59,219 nt of DNA from Marvinbryantia formatexigens (GCA_021771035.1 JAETPU010000015.1:1-59219), one strand, 5' to 3'. Counted from the stretch's first letter, positions 1-8,577 are shown. Notes: generated from the letters alone by a model not told the origin. Numbers and translations: made by a program.

Positions 1-74
1 AAACGGAAAGCACCATGAGCAAATTCATCGAAATGGTTATCCGGGAACATTATGAGAAAGGGGTTAACAAGACT

Positions 75-539
75 ATGGAAAAAGGAAGGACATTAGCATT
101 TCAGGTAAGCGAGGAATTGTTCCAGAGAGTGAAGGAATACCTTGACCGCTACGAGAAAGCCTATCATCGCCACCTCACCCAAAAGGAATTCGTCATCGGG
201 CTGATTGAACAGGCGCTGGAAGAAGCCGAAGAAGAATTCGAAGCCGCCAGAGCCGCCGAGTATGAGGAACAGTCAGAGAACGGCTGGGAACCCGCAGAAA
301 GCCCCGAAAACGACGAGGACGAGGAAGTACCCGACAATGAGGAACCAGAGGGCTGGGGCGACGAAAACAGCGAAGCGGAAGCCCCGGCAGAAGAAGATGA
401 CAGCGGCGAGGGATACCCCTGCGAGAACGATGAGGATACCATGCCGGAAAGCTGTAATCAGGATGATGAAGAAACCGTGACGGATGACGATACTATGGAA
501 ACCGGCGAATCCTTTGAAACAGAAGAATCCTACGAATAA
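75..539 (+). CDS. Acidic accessory protein of an integrative conjugative element
   Basis: Seen: a 154-residue protein with an ordered N-terminal half (about residues 1-55, helical, ending in a run rich in Glu and Ala) and a strongly acidic, low-complexity C-terminal tail of Asp/Glu/Pro. The start at 75 is preferred to the in-frame ATG at 15 because an AAAGGGG ribosome binding site lies about 12 bases upstream and the protein then begins with MEKGRTLAFQ, which I recognise as the start of a family found in Clostridial conjugative elements. In such elements it usually precedes an amidoligase gene, as it does here. The function is unknown; no catalytic motif is visible. The family link is from memory, not a search. 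Confidence 0.7.
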   Translation: MEKGRTLAFQVSEELFQRVKEYLDRYEKAYHRHLTQKEFVIGLIEQALEEAEEEFEAARAAEYEEQSENGWEPAESPENDEDEEVPDNEEPEGWGDENSEAEAPAEEDDSGEGYPCENDEDTMPESCNQDDEETVTDDDTMETGESFETEESYE

Positions 540-554
540 AAAGCTAACAACAGT

Positions 555-600
555 CCCGCAGGACTGAGGTACAGCCCCAGACGCCTGCGGGGGTGTTTTC
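555..600 (+). terminator. Possible stem-loop terminator after the acidic protein
   Basis: CCCGCAGG (555-562) is complementary to CCTGCGGG (584-591), followed by GGTGTTTT. The 21-base loop is long, so it may be an attenuator or mRNA structure instead. Confidence 0.4.
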
Positions 601-677
601 ATATATATTTACATTTTAGCGAAGGAGCTTGATATTTATATAAACAATTAGAAAAGAACGGGAGGTGACCGCCATCG

Positions 678-870
678 ATTGATTTAAAAGACCAGTATTT
701 TGGCTACGAGATTGAGATGACGGGGCTAACCCGCCAGCAGGTGGCGGACGCGGTGGCTTCCCTGTTCGGGACCACCGCTGTCCATTCCCGTTCTTCCCGC
801 ACCTATGACCCGTGGGAGGTAACCGACAACGAGAGGAAAACATGGCGGTTTGTCTACGACTCCAGCATAC
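678..870 (+). pseudogene. Truncated amidoligase-family protein (N-terminal fragment)
   Basis: Seen: an open frame beginning with a GYEIEMTG segment, then a TYDPWEV and a WRFVYDSSIQ segment. These match the N-terminal half of the putative amidoligase family (PF12224) carried by Clostridial conjugative elements, where the enzyme is thought to form amide bonds between glutamate-like carboxylates and amines. A GGGAGGTG site at 660-667 fits an ATT start at 678; no ATG is available at the right place. Family-like sequence stops at about 870, where the sequence becomes the antisense of a response-regulator gene; the frame runs on meaninglessly to 980. The fragment lacks most of the catalytic domain, so it is called a pseudogene. 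The breakpoint is estimated by eye. Confidence 0.65.
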
Positions 871-1014
871 AAGCTCCGCTTGATCAGTTTCAAGAAATTG
901 TTTTGCAGACCATACCCCGTCTGCTTCCGCAACTGAAAAACCATTTTTCTGGAAAAGTTTCGCTAATAGCTGCCGAATGACAGAGTCATCGTCGACAAGC
1001 AAAATTGTTTTCAT
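868..1014 (-). pseudogene. Truncated response-regulator receiver domain
   Basis: Seen on the minus strand: a start MKTILLVDDDSVIRQLL followed by about 30 more residues of receiver-like sequence up to AELV. This is the beginning of a CheY-type receiver, with the acidic DDD cluster at residues 8-10. The family's phospho-accepting Asp would come right after the last good residue, and the frame instead runs into the antisense of the amidoligase fragment (open to 616). The gene starts 10 bases after the kinase stop at 1025 and has a GAGGCGAG ribosome binding site, so it was the next gene of that operon before a deletion or recombination removed its 3' part. It cannot be a functional receiver. Confidence 0.65.
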
Positions 1015-1024
1015 TTTCTCGCCT

Positions 1025-2047
1025 CTAATCTTTCTTCAGGAACAGGGAAAAGGTGCTGCCGTTTTCATCGGACGCCACCTTGATGTATCCTTTCTGCTTA
1101 TTCACAATATCACGGGTAAGATATAAGCCGATCCCTACGCCGTCAACCCCTGCCGACTGCTTCCCACGGTAAAACCTGCCAAAGATTTTTGCCTGTTCTT
1201 CTTCAGGAATCCCAATTCCGTTGTCGGATATATCCAGCCGCAGATAGGATGGGAATTCGGTGATTTTTAAGCCCACAACGCCGCCGTTTGGGGTGTATTT
1301 CACAGCATTGTCAAGCACATTGGTAATGGCCTCCGCCGTCCAGTTAAAATCGAGCAGGGCTTCAAAGGTCTGTTCACATTCAAAGGTAATGGTGATGTTT
1401 TTCCCCCTCGCCTTGGAATACACCGTTTTTACCGCTTGCAGAACAATATCATTCAGACTGTTTTTTTCGGGTTTCAGACTGATAATGCCGCTTTCCAGAC
1501 GGGACATTTTAATCAGGCTGTTTGTCAAAAAGGTCAGCTTTTCAAGGGAAGCTTGCAGGGTGGCAATATATTCGTTTCTCTCCTCATCGGATAGCCTTGT
1601 ATCACCGAGCAGCTGTGCAAAGGTGTTCGCCGCCGCTACCGGCGTTTTAATTTGGTGTGAAATATCGGAAATCAAAGTCTTGATATGCTCTTTTTCCTGT
1701 GCCAGCATTTGATTCTGCGCCGTCAAAATATTGCGGAGCTTTAGAAGCTGGTGCTGCAGCCGTGCGGTCAGGGTGTCCTCGGCTTCTGAAAAGACCGTCT
1801 GTTCCTGCTGCTCCACCAAAGCCTCAATGAGCAGTGTGATCTCCTCCAAGAGATTATCGTTATAGCGGTTGTGCAGAAAGTCCAGCAGGAACAGCAGACC
1901 GCATAAAAGCACAAAGGCAAAAGCGATAAAAAGCATACGGAAAAGAATGTCCTCCATAAAAAAGAACACACCGATAGATACCGCCGCTGTGGCAGCACCT
2001 GCCATTAAAATCAGTTTTCTGTAAATTCCAAAATGCTTCATCGTCAT
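1025..2047 (-). CDS. Membrane sensor histidine kinase (peptide-sensing, VncS/BceS type)
   Basis: A 340-residue kinase with two hydrophobic segments (about residues 11-30 and 36-57) and almost no extracytoplasmic loop, as in intramembrane-sensing kinases tied to ABC transporters. The H-box SDISHQIKTP places the phosphorylated His at residue 131. The C-terminal ATPase part shows an N-box (NVLDNAVKYTPNG), DNGIGIP and GVGIGLYLT. The ATG overlaps the stop of the upstream response regulator (ATGA), so the two are translationally coupled. It should phosphorylate the neighbouring regulator in answer to a cell-envelope peptide whose export or sensing involves the adjacent permease. The function follows from family and context; the ligand is unknown. 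Confidence 0.88.
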   Translation of the reverse strand: MTMKHFGIYRKLILMAGAATAAVSIGVFFFMEDILFRMLFIAFAFVLLCGLLFLLDFLHNRYNDNLLEEITLLIEALVEQQEQTVFSEAEDTLTARLQHQLLKLRNILTAQNQMLAQEKEHIKTLISDISHQIKTPVAAANTFAQLLGDTRLSDEERNEYIATLQASLEKLTFLTNSLIKMSRLESGIISLKPEKNSLNDIVLQAVKTVYSKARGKNITITFECEQTFEALLDFNWTAEAITNVLDNAVKYTPNGGVVGLKITEFPSYLRLDISDNGIGIPEEEQAKIFGRFYRGKQSAGVDGVGIGLYLTRDIVNKQKGYIKVASDENGSTFSLFLKKD

Positions 2048-2709
2048 TCTCCAAAGGTATAGCCCATACCAAAAACCGTCACAATGTATTCCTGCTTTTC
2101 ATCGTTCAGCTTCTGCCGCAGCCTCTTAATATTCACACGCACCGTATTGTCATCCACAAAGTTCCCGTCTATATCCCAAAGCTGTTCCAAAAGCATGGCC
2201 TTTGTAACAACCCTGCCCCTGTTTTCCATCAGATAAAGGAGCAGTTTGTATTCCGTTGAGGTCAGGTGTATTTCCTGTCCCTTCATCAAAACAAGGCACT
2301 TTTCCTTATCTACTTCTAAATCCCGGTATCGGACGCGGGCAGCTCCGCCGCCGGTCCGTTTTAAGACCGCCAGCACCTTTTTCCGCAAAACTTCAATAGG
2401 AAAGGGTTTGGAAATATAATCGTCGCAGCCCGCCGAAAAGCCCCCTAGCATATCTTCCTCGGTGTCGTTGGCGGTCAGGAACAAAACAGGTGTTTCAACG
2501 GTTTCACGGATTTTTTTGCAAAACTCCAGACCGCTGCCATCGGGCAGGTTAATATCCAGCAGGAACAAATCAAATTTTTGCTTTTGGTATTGCTGCAAGG
2601 CTTCCAGATAGCCATAGACCGCTGTAACCGTATGCTCGTCCTTTTTTAAGGCGATCGAAATGCCCTTGCTCAAAATTTTGTCATCTTCAAGGAGAAAAAT
2701 ATTTGCCAT
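2044..2709 (-). CDS. OmpR-family response regulator of the ABC-transporter module
   Basis: A 221-residue two-domain regulator. The receiver begins MANIFLLEDD, carries the phospho-acceptor in the LFLLDINLPDGSG segment and the conserved Lys in the YISKPF segment. The winged-helix output domain ends with the NTVRVNIKRLRQKL recognition region and a GYTFGE tail. The start at 2709 is chosen over the ATG at 2790 because the family begins at the MANIF residues; a GAGGAAGGGG stretch lies upstream. It lies between the permease (2791) and the kinase (overlap of 4 bases). It probably binds the paired direct repeats found upstream of the ATPase gene at 6078-6096 and so controls its own operon. Confidence 0.88.
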   Translation of the reverse strand: MANIFLLEDDKILSKGISIALKKDEHTVTAVYGYLEALQQYQKQKFDLFLLDINLPDGSGLEFCKKIRETVETPVLFLTANDTEEDMLGGFSAGCDDYISKPFPIEVLRKKVLAVLKRTGGGAARVRYRDLEVDKEKCLVLMKGQEIHLTSTEYKLLLYLMENRGRVVTKAMLLEQLWDIDGNFVDDNTVRVNIKRLRQKLNDEKQEYIVTVFGMGYTFGE

Positions 2710-2790
2710 ATCCGCAAAACACACCCCTTCCTCAATATACAGAGTTGCGGGAACAGACGCAGCAGCGCTGCGTCCGTCCCGCAAACTCAC

Positions 2791-5352
2791 TTAGTTTTCA
2801 AAATTGTGCAGCCGCTCAATGACCGTTTCATCTGAAGTCGCCTTGTAAACAATGGCAGGAACGCTCAGGCAGATCACAAAGATTGTCGCAATCAAACCAA
2901 TGACAAGGGCAACAGGATACTCAAACACCGCATAGCTTGCTATGTGGGGAACAGCATCCGCCACCAGCAGCAGAAACGCATTGCCAAAAGTCATAATCAG
3001 CAGAGTAGAAATCAGAGCGTAAATACCACCTTCCAAGGTCAGTATCTTCATAATCTGCTTTTTGGTTGTGCCGATGCTTTCCATAATGGCGAATTCATTT
3101 TTCCTTGCCACGACACCCGTCAGCATCACGTTGACAAAGTTAATCAAGCCGATGACAATCAGCAGAATCGCCGCACCGTTTCCCAGCAAACTCAAAGAGT
3201 AGTTCGTCTGTTCAAATAGTTCTTTCTGGTTAACGGCAGATCTCAACTGCCACTCCGATGTGGTCAAAGTGCTGTTGATGGCCTGCAATTCGCTGTCAAT
3301 CCGTTCCAAGTCATTTATATCCTTAATGTCAACGCCGATTGCGGAAATGATTGGTTCTTTCGTCAGGCGTTCCATACCCGCTTCGCTGACAAAGATAATA
3401 TTGGGCACCATATTAATGTCCTTGCGCCTATCAATGCTATCGGAAAGATTATTCGAGTAATCGTCATAGTAAAAAGCTCCGCCGATTTTGAAATCGGTTG
3501 CTTTTCCGTCAGTGCTGTCGGCGGTCAGCGTCAGTGTTTCACCCACTAAAGCGGTATTGGGCGCATTATATTCGGTATCTTTTCCCGCAATCGCTGTTTC
3601 GCCACGCTTGAATGCTTCCATGTCAATGGGCGTATCCGGATGCTTGGCATTGTATTCTTCCAGCGCCTTGTCATCGTCAAGGGTTGTGATATAGCAGCCG
3701 TACTCACCGGATTCAGCGTACCCTTTCAGCGTCTCTATCGTCTGTTCATAGGATTGCCCTTTGGACTTATATTTGCTGTCTTCATATTGGATTTTCATAA
3801 AGCCTTCCAAAGCGGTTTCATCAAAGTCTATGCCCGCCCAAACGGTCTTTTGAACATCCACATTTTCAATACCATTGACTTGCTTGATCTGTTCCACAAA
3901 ATGTTCGTCAAACTGCGGTACTTCCTTGTTGGGCTGTTCGGGCTGCTCAAACTGGATATCGTTGTACTCAAAGTGATAATCCATATATTCTTTAATAAAG
4001 TTTTCGGCGTTCATACTTCTTATGACTCCGTTTACGCCTAAGATCATGGTGATACCCATAAACAGGGACATAAACACAAGAATCGCACGCTTTTTGTCAC
4101 GGAATACATTGTGGAACGCCATCACGTGCAGCTTGCCGCCGTTGGTGGAATTTCTGCTTTTGGTTTTCTTCGGCGCGAAGTTCTGGAATTTCAGCGCTTC
4201 CAGAGGGGGAATTTTCGCCGCCGCTTTTGCCGGCGCATTGCAGGCAATCCAAACTGTTACCGCCGAAAAGAGGATAGACAGGATATAGATTGACGGGTGG
4301 AAGAACACCTCGGCATCCATTATCGACTTGCCCTGTTCAAAGCCCTCATTCAAAACAAGGGGAACAATTCCAAAGGAAACGGCGGTAGCTAACAAAAGGC
4401 CAATGGGGATACCGATACAGGCAAACTTAACCGCCTGACTTTTCACCAGCGATTTGATCTGTGCCTGTGTTGTACCCAATGTTTTCATCAAGCCGTAAAA
4501 ACGGGTGTCCTTTGAAATAGAGATATACAGGACATTGTAAATAAGGAGATACCCGCTGCCGATGATAAAGAATACCAAAAGGACTACCATTGCGATAACT
4601 GAGCCGTTTGATGATTTCATCGAAACCGAACCGCTGAAAGACTGGTTTTCGTTTAACTCCACATCTTTTTGAATACGGTGAAAATCATCGGGCATTTTAT
4701 TCAGCGACAAAGAGAGAACGCCATCCTGTGCCATTGTGTAGCCTGCGTTTTTACAATACGCCTCGGAAACAAAGCCCATTCCCGTGCCTGTATAGGAATG
4801 AAACCAGCCGCTTAATGTGAAAGTTTTTTCCTGCTGACCGTTTTTATCATAGTAGGACAGAGGGATTTCCATATTCAGTTTCGGGTCTGTAATGCCGAGC
4901 TGTGAAAGGGCGTCTTCCGACAGCATGATTTCATTTTCGCTTGCGGGGTATTTGCCCTCCAAATCCTTAATGGCTTCCTGATAGTGTTTTTCCCATTCGG
5001 TGGTGTCGTAATACTGGAGCGCGATAGAAAGCTCACGCCCCTCGTCGTTCTTCTCGGCAACCGAACCGACCATATATTGCGTACCGACGGTTTTGACATA
5101 ATCCAAGTTCCGGATCTGCTGTTCCTGCTCTGCCGTCGGCATCGCAAGGGATACATTCGCGGTTGTACCGGCTGTTCGTACCTGCATTAACTTCATATTT
5201 TCCATGTAGTTAATGCCTAAACTGAACACCGTGGTGATCATAAAGGTGGTGAGGACGATTGCAAACACCGCAAACAGATTACGGGTGCGGTTTGCTTTCA
5301 TCATTCCTTTTTCCACTCGCTTAACTGCGCTTTTATTCCGGTTAGCGTGCAT
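2791..5352 (-). CDS. ABC transporter permease with two FtsX-type domains (antimicrobial peptide type)
   Basis: An 853-residue permease. One transmembrane helix lies near residues 25-50, followed by an extracytoplasmic domain (about 55-245). A three-helix FtsX-like block lies at about 250-380, then a second signal-like helix at about 420-440, a second large extracytoplasmic domain (to about 680) and a final three-helix block that ends near the C-terminus. This MacB/Vex/Bce-like layout belongs to exporters or sensors of bacteriocins and other envelope-active peptides. The start overlaps the end of the ATPase gene by 11 bases, and the response-regulator frame begins 81 bases after its stop. The substrate cannot be read from the sequence. 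Confidence 0.85.
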   Translation of the reverse strand: MHANRNKSAVKRVEKGMMKANRTRNLFAVFAIVLTTFMITTVFSLGINYMENMKLMQVRTAGTTANVSLAMPTAEQEQQIRNLDYVKTVGTQYMVGSVAEKNDEGRELSIALQYYDTTEWEKHYQEAIKDLEGKYPASENEIMLSEDALSQLGITDPKLNMEIPLSYYDKNGQQEKTFTLSGWFHSYTGTGMGFVSEAYCKNAGYTMAQDGVLSLSLNKMPDDFHRIQKDVELNENQSFSGSVSMKSSNGSVIAMVVLLVFFIIGSGYLLIYNVLYISISKDTRFYGLMKTLGTTQAQIKSLVKSQAVKFACIGIPIGLLLATAVSFGIVPLVLNEGFEQGKSIMDAEVFFHPSIYILSILFSAVTVWIACNAPAKAAAKIPPLEALKFQNFAPKKTKSRNSTNGGKLHVMAFHNVFRDKKRAILVFMSLFMGITMILGVNGVIRSMNAENFIKEYMDYHFEYNDIQFEQPEQPNKEVPQFDEHFVEQIKQVNGIENVDVQKTVWAGIDFDETALEGFMKIQYEDSKYKSKGQSYEQTIETLKGYAESGEYGCYITTLDDDKALEEYNAKHPDTPIDMEAFKRGETAIAGKDTEYNAPNTALVGETLTLTADSTDGKATDFKIGGAFYYDDYSNNLSDSIDRRKDINMVPNIIFVSEAGMERLTKEPIISAIGVDIKDINDLERIDSELQAINSTLTTSEWQLRSAVNQKELFEQTNYSLSLLGNGAAILLIVIGLINFVNVMLTGVVARKNEFAIMESIGTTKKQIMKILTLEGGIYALISTLLIMTFGNAFLLLVADAVPHIASYAVFEYPVALVIGLIATIFVICLSVPAIVYKATSDETVIERLHNFEN

Positions 5353-6028
5353 ACTTCACACCTCCCGAAACAACCTTGCCATCCTCAATGCGGATTGTGC
5401 GGTTTGCCATCTGAGCGATTTCCTCATTGTGGGTGATCATAATGGTGGTCTGGTGGAACTGGCGGCTGATAGCCTGCATCAGCAAAATAACATCCATACT
5501 GGTTTTGGAGTCCAGATTGCCGGTCGGTTCGTCAGCAAGGATAATGGCGGGTTTTGTTGCAAGCGCACGGGCAATCGCCACTCTCTGCTGCTGGCCGCCG
5601 GATAGGTTGTTCGGCATATTTTTGAGTTTTCGCTCCAAGCCGAGGGTGTGGATAATCTCTTTTACAAAGCCTGTATCAGTCTTGCCGCCGTCGATCTCAA
5701 TGGGGTACACAATGTTCTCATACACATTGAGGACCGGGAGCAGATTGTAGTTCTGAAAGACAAAGCCGATGTTTCTGCGGCGGAAAATGGTTAATTCCTC
5801 GTCCTTCATTTTCAAAAGCTCTTTGCCACGAATTGTGACGCTGCCAGAAGTGGGGCGGTCTAACCCGCCGATCATATTTAAGAGGGTGGATTTACCGCTG
5901 CCCGACGTACCGATGATAGCAACGAACTCGCCTTCTTCTACAGAGATAGACACCCCGTCCAAAGCGTGAACTTCGCTTTCTCCGCTGCCATATATCTTGC
6001 GTAAATCTTTTGTTTCAAGAATTGCCAT
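5342..6028 (-). CDS. ABC transporter ATP-binding protein (LolD/MacB type)
   Basis: A 228-residue ATPase with all nucleotide-binding motifs: Walker [10 protein letters not shown]-loop in the [10 protein letters not shown] segment, signature LSGGQQQR, Walker [10 protein letters not shown] and the switch His in MITHNEE. The start at 6028 is preferred to the ATG at 6043 because GGAGG sits 8 bases upstream and the family starts with [14 protein letters not shown]. It is the first gene of a minus-strand operon (ATPase, permease, regulator, kinase, truncated regulator). It should power the FtsX-type permease encoded next. Confidence 0.92.
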   Translation of the reverse strand: MAILETKDLRKIYGSGESEVHALDGVSISVEEGEFVAIIGTSGSGKSTLLNMIGGLDRPTSGSVTIRGKELLKMKDEELTIFRRRNIGFVFQNYNLLPVLNVYENIVYPIEIDGGKTDTGFVKEIIHTLGLERKLKNMPNNLSGGQQQRVAIARALATKPAIILADEPTGNLDSKTSMDVILLMQAISRQFHQTTIMITHNEEIAQMANRTIRIEDGKVVSGGVKYAR

Positions 6029-6060
6029 AACTAAAACCTCCAAGTTCTTTTTATGATTTT

Positions 6061-6096
6061 AGTATAGCGGCCACTTCTTACAATCTCATTACAATC
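6061..6096 (-). promoter_or_regulatory. Promoter and direct-repeat operator of the ABC/two-component operon
   Basis: Read on the minus strand, two copies of GATTGTAA stand 11 bases apart (6089-6096 and 6078-6085), then 11 bases, then a TATACT -10 box (6066-6061). Tandem half-sites with an 11-bp period covering the -35 position are the usual target of OmpR-family regulators, here probably the regulator encoded at 2044-2709. Confidence 0.7.
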
Positions 6097-6174
6097 CATA
6101 CTAAAAATAAAAAGGGTATTCTGCAAGGGGATTTTCCCCGAACTCATCTCTACAACCGAGAGGGCATGGAGAAT

Positions 6175-6933
6175 CTACCTATACTTTTCTATTCTATATT
6201 GTTCCACTACCTCATCACCTAAAAGGGTAATTGCTTTTTTCGGGCATAGGCTAATGCACCGATAGCACATGGTACAGCGGTCATCCGGCACAGCTTTTTT
6301 ATTTTGCAGGGCAAGATTTTTCATCGGACATACGGAAACACATTTTCCGCAGCCAACGCAATGATTGTCGATCTTTAGTTTTTTAGAATATCCATTGGTC
6401 TTTTGGTAAAACCAAAGTCTTTGTCCCAGCAACCCAATAAAATGCGAAACCGGCGTAACGCCCTTTTTGGGATAAACACCGTTTGTGATCTGTAAGGCCA
6501 CCTTCTCTATTTTTTCATCGGCCTGTGCGATAATGCGGCGGTTTTCGTCCATTGTCTTTTTTAATAGTTTACTGTCACAAACAGAGTCCGGCATACGGAT
6601 ATGTACTCCGCCTAAAATAGTTGCTCCATATTTTTTTAATATTCTTGCCGCACAGCCGGCGCCGTCACCGCTAAAAGCTCCCATTGTTGCAATACACAGT
6701 ATTTTCTTGTTTTTCCAGATGACAGCGTTTCTTTTAATGAAATCACGAACCATATATGGAGCATTAGAAAACTGTGTAGGATACCCTATGAAAAGTTCTT
6801 CGTTTTGCTGAATTTCTGTAATGACATCAGGACTTTCCAGCGGAATGGCCTTTGCAGATGAACTGATGAGGGACACCAGCCTTTCTACGCAATACTTTGT
6901 GTTGCCTGTGCCGCTTAAATAAATTCCAATCAT
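6175..6933 (-). CDS. EFR1-type flavodoxin-ferredoxin fusion protein
   Basis: A 252-residue protein. The N-terminal half (about 1-165) is a flavodoxin-like domain with an FMN phosphate loop in IYLSGTGNTK. The C-terminal part carries two ferredoxin motifs, CVGCGKCVSVCP and CTMCYRCISLCP, each a CxxCxxCxxxCP set that should hold a [4Fe-4S] cluster. This EFR1-like architecture is common in anaerobic Bacillota and should act in intracellular electron transfer. It lies 9 bases after the stop of a TetR-type regulator on the same strand, so the regulator probably controls it. The electron donor and acceptor are unknown. Confidence 0.85.
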   Translation of the reverse strand: MIGIYLSGTGNTKYCVERLVSLISSSAKAIPLESPDVITEIQQNEELFIGYPTQFSNAPYMVRDFIKRNAVIWKNKKILCIATMGAFSGDGAGCAARILKKYGATILGGVHIRMPDSVCDSKLLKKTMDENRRIIAQADEKIEKVALQITNGVYPKKGVTPVSHFIGLLGQRLWFYQKTNGYSKKLKIDNHCVGCGKCVSVCPMKNLALQNKKAVPDDRCTMCYRCISLCPKKAITLLGDEVVEQYRIEKYR

Positions 6934-6942
6934 ACTATTCTC

Positions 6943-7545
6943 CTAAAATTCGCACCCAAAGATCTCGATTAAGTCTGCCAGCTTATCTTCCCGTTTGAGG
7001 GAGTAATGAACATTTTTCATTGTTGCAAGTGCGGTAAGCCCTTGCACATAGGCGAATAAGGCAATTATCAAATCTTCTTTTTTGCTTTGTGTCATATTTG
7101 TACCGGCAAGTAAATCCAACACCTGTTCTTTGTAAATTGTAAAGGGCTGGTAGTTACTATCCTTATCACTGCCAATATCCAAGTCAATTTGTATATTTCC
7201 TTGCTGAAAAAGAAAGTTAAAATATTGCGGATGGCTTATAAAAAAGGAGATATATGCTTTCCCAAATTCCAACAGAAAATCGGGCGTGCCGCTATACTTA
7301 GAAACCGTATCTTGCAGCACTGCTGTAAATTGTTTTGTGATATGTAATTGCATTTCTTGAAGCAGCTCGTCCTTATTGGAAAAATGGCTATACGGCGCAG
7401 CGTGACTTACGTTGCAAGCCTGTGCCACCTTACGGAGAGAGAGTTGATTGCTCCCATTCTCGTTTACCAATTCAATCCCTTTTTCTATCAAGTCATTATC
7501 CATAAATTTTGTGACTAGCTCCTGTCCATGATGATAAACAAACAA
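6943..7545 (-). CDS. TetR/AcrR-family transcriptional regulator
   Basis: The HTH is clear: LSLRKVAQACNVSHAAPYSHFSNKDEL, written here only to name the motif that fits the TetR recognition pattern, followed by an all-helical ligand domain. The first in-frame ATG is at 7503, but the family's typical YHHG start can be read upstream (residues YHHGQELV), so I favour a TTG start at 7545 giving 200 residues. No good ribosome binding site supports either start. It is the first gene of a two-gene operon with the flavodoxin-ferredoxin gene, and is divergent from the small membrane protein at 7574. A 9-bp inverted repeat (7522-7530/7547-7555) lies at its 5' end and may be its operator. Confidence 0.82.
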   Translation of the reverse strand: MFVYHHGQELVTKFMDNDLIEKGIELVNENGSNQLSLRKVAQACNVSHAAPYSHFSNKDELLQEMQLHITKQFTAVLQDTVSKYSGTPDFLLEFGKAYISFFISHPQYFNFLFQQGNIQIDLDIGSDKDSNYQPFTIYKEQVLDLLAGTNMTQSKKEDLIIALFAYVQGLTALATMKNVHYSLKREDKLADLIEIFGCEF

Positions 7546-7555
7546 CCATGGACAG
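7522..7555. repeat. 9-bp inverted repeat, possible TetR operator or element end
   Basis: CTGTCCATG (7522-7530) and CATGGACAG (7547-7555) are perfect inverse complements separated by 16 bases. They sit between two divergent genes, at the 5' end of the TetR gene. Confidence 0.55.
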
Positions 7556-7573
7556 AATGAGGTGTATTTATAT

Positions 7574-8013
7574 ATGGAAATATTGGAAACTTTGTTGATT
7601 GCATGTGTTCCTGCAACCATAAGTGGTATTATCAGTTTTGTTTTGGCAAAAAGCCAAGCAAAGTCTGAAAACAAGAAACTTCAATTATCCAATCAACATG
7701 AAATTGAGCGTTTGATGGAACAACATAAAGTTAATACTGATGCTATTCGAGAACAGCATCGTCTGGAAATGGATTCAAAAAAGAGCATCAGTATAAGCTT
7801 GAAATCATGCTGAATGAGCATGAAAACGAATTAATTCGTCAAGAAAAGGAACAGGTAAACACCGCAAAATATAACGCAATGGGGAATGCTATGACAGGTT
7901 TGTTTAATCGTCTTTTTAGTGGAGCTATGAATTCTCCTGAAGTTCAGTCTGAAATAAGCCAAAAAATTCTTGAAGGGATAAACCAGAACTCTAAATCCGA
8001 GAAAATGATCTAA
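7574..8013 (+). CDS. Small membrane-anchored coiled-coil protein, two frames joined by a -1 slippery site
   Basis: The first frame starts at an ATG at 7574 (GAGGTG site 9 bases upstream) and ends at a TGA at 7811-7813. It encodes a hydrophobic helix (about residues 4-24) and then a charged heptad-like helix. The second frame, lying -1 to the first, continues the same charged helix through KLEIMLNEHENEL and ends at 8013. The frames meet at A AAA AAG (7777-7783), in the correct phase for -1 slippage, and a 7-bp hairpin (7805-7811/7817-7823) covers the first-frame stop. Read through, it is about 146 residues. It is either a programmed frameshift gene or a gene with a one-base loss in a poly-A run. 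The function is unknown; the AT-rich context and style recall phage or element cargo. Confidence 0.6.
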
Positions 8014-8118
8014 GCATGCGTTTTGTCATTTGAGCAAACAAATCAAATTACTCTGAACTCTGTATTCGCAGTTTTACTTCTGCAGATGGGTATCTATTTT
8101 GTCAATGCTTCCCAGACT

Positions 8119-8156
8119 GAGTCTGGACGCGATTCGCGTTCGGACTCTTTTCTTTT
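8119..8156 (+). terminator. Intrinsic terminator after the coiled-coil gene
   Basis: A 13-bp stem (GAGTC plus an inner arm, two G-T pairs) with loop ATT, followed by TTTTCTTTT. The first 105 bases after the gene at 8013 hold nothing else that I recognise. Confidence 0.75.
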
Positions 8157-8376
8157 GTTTAAATGAAGATGCACGCGTTGATAGCAATATCTTTTTTGTA
8201 GCTAAAACTCAACTGCATTGTCTGCGACTATCGAAATGAGCTGGCAGGATTTTTGGAGAAGCAACAGTTTTGTTTTGCTAGAAAGTTGTTTCTGTCGATT
8301 TCTTTTCAAACGATTCATTACCTGATAGACATAGCTTATGCTCCCTCGCCATTACAGCCGAAATGCTTTGTGGTTA

Positions 8377-8430
8377 CGGCCCAGCCGCCTCCTGGATGCT
8401 GCCGCAGGAGGATGGCCGGGCCGTTTTTTT
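8377..8430 (+). terminator. Strong GC-rich terminator-like hairpin
   Basis: CGGCCC...GGGCCG and inner CCTCCTG/CAGGAGG pairings form a long stem followed by seven T residues. No gene is recognisable just upstream (8160-8376 holds no supported gene), so it may end read-through or an unseen small RNA. Confidence 0.65.
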
Positions 8431-8577
8431 GCCTCTGGAAGGAGCCGTACTTTATAGATATACTGCCTAAAAACCGCTATGTCCGGGTTAAAGTCCGTGA
8501 AGTGTGTACTTTTTGCTGTGGGCACAAGGCAAATCCTCCGTATTTCTGAAAAATCGTACAAATATTCTGGCTTATTC

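Noticed and set aside
164-602. Several long open frames on both strands across the acidic protein
   Set aside because: They are shadows caused by the repetitive GAR codons of the acidic tail, with Ser/Phe-rich nonsense products.
8253-8549. 98-codon open frame on the plus strand
   Set aside because: It runs through a GC-rich terminator hairpin and a U tract, has no ribosome binding site and no recognisable protein pattern.
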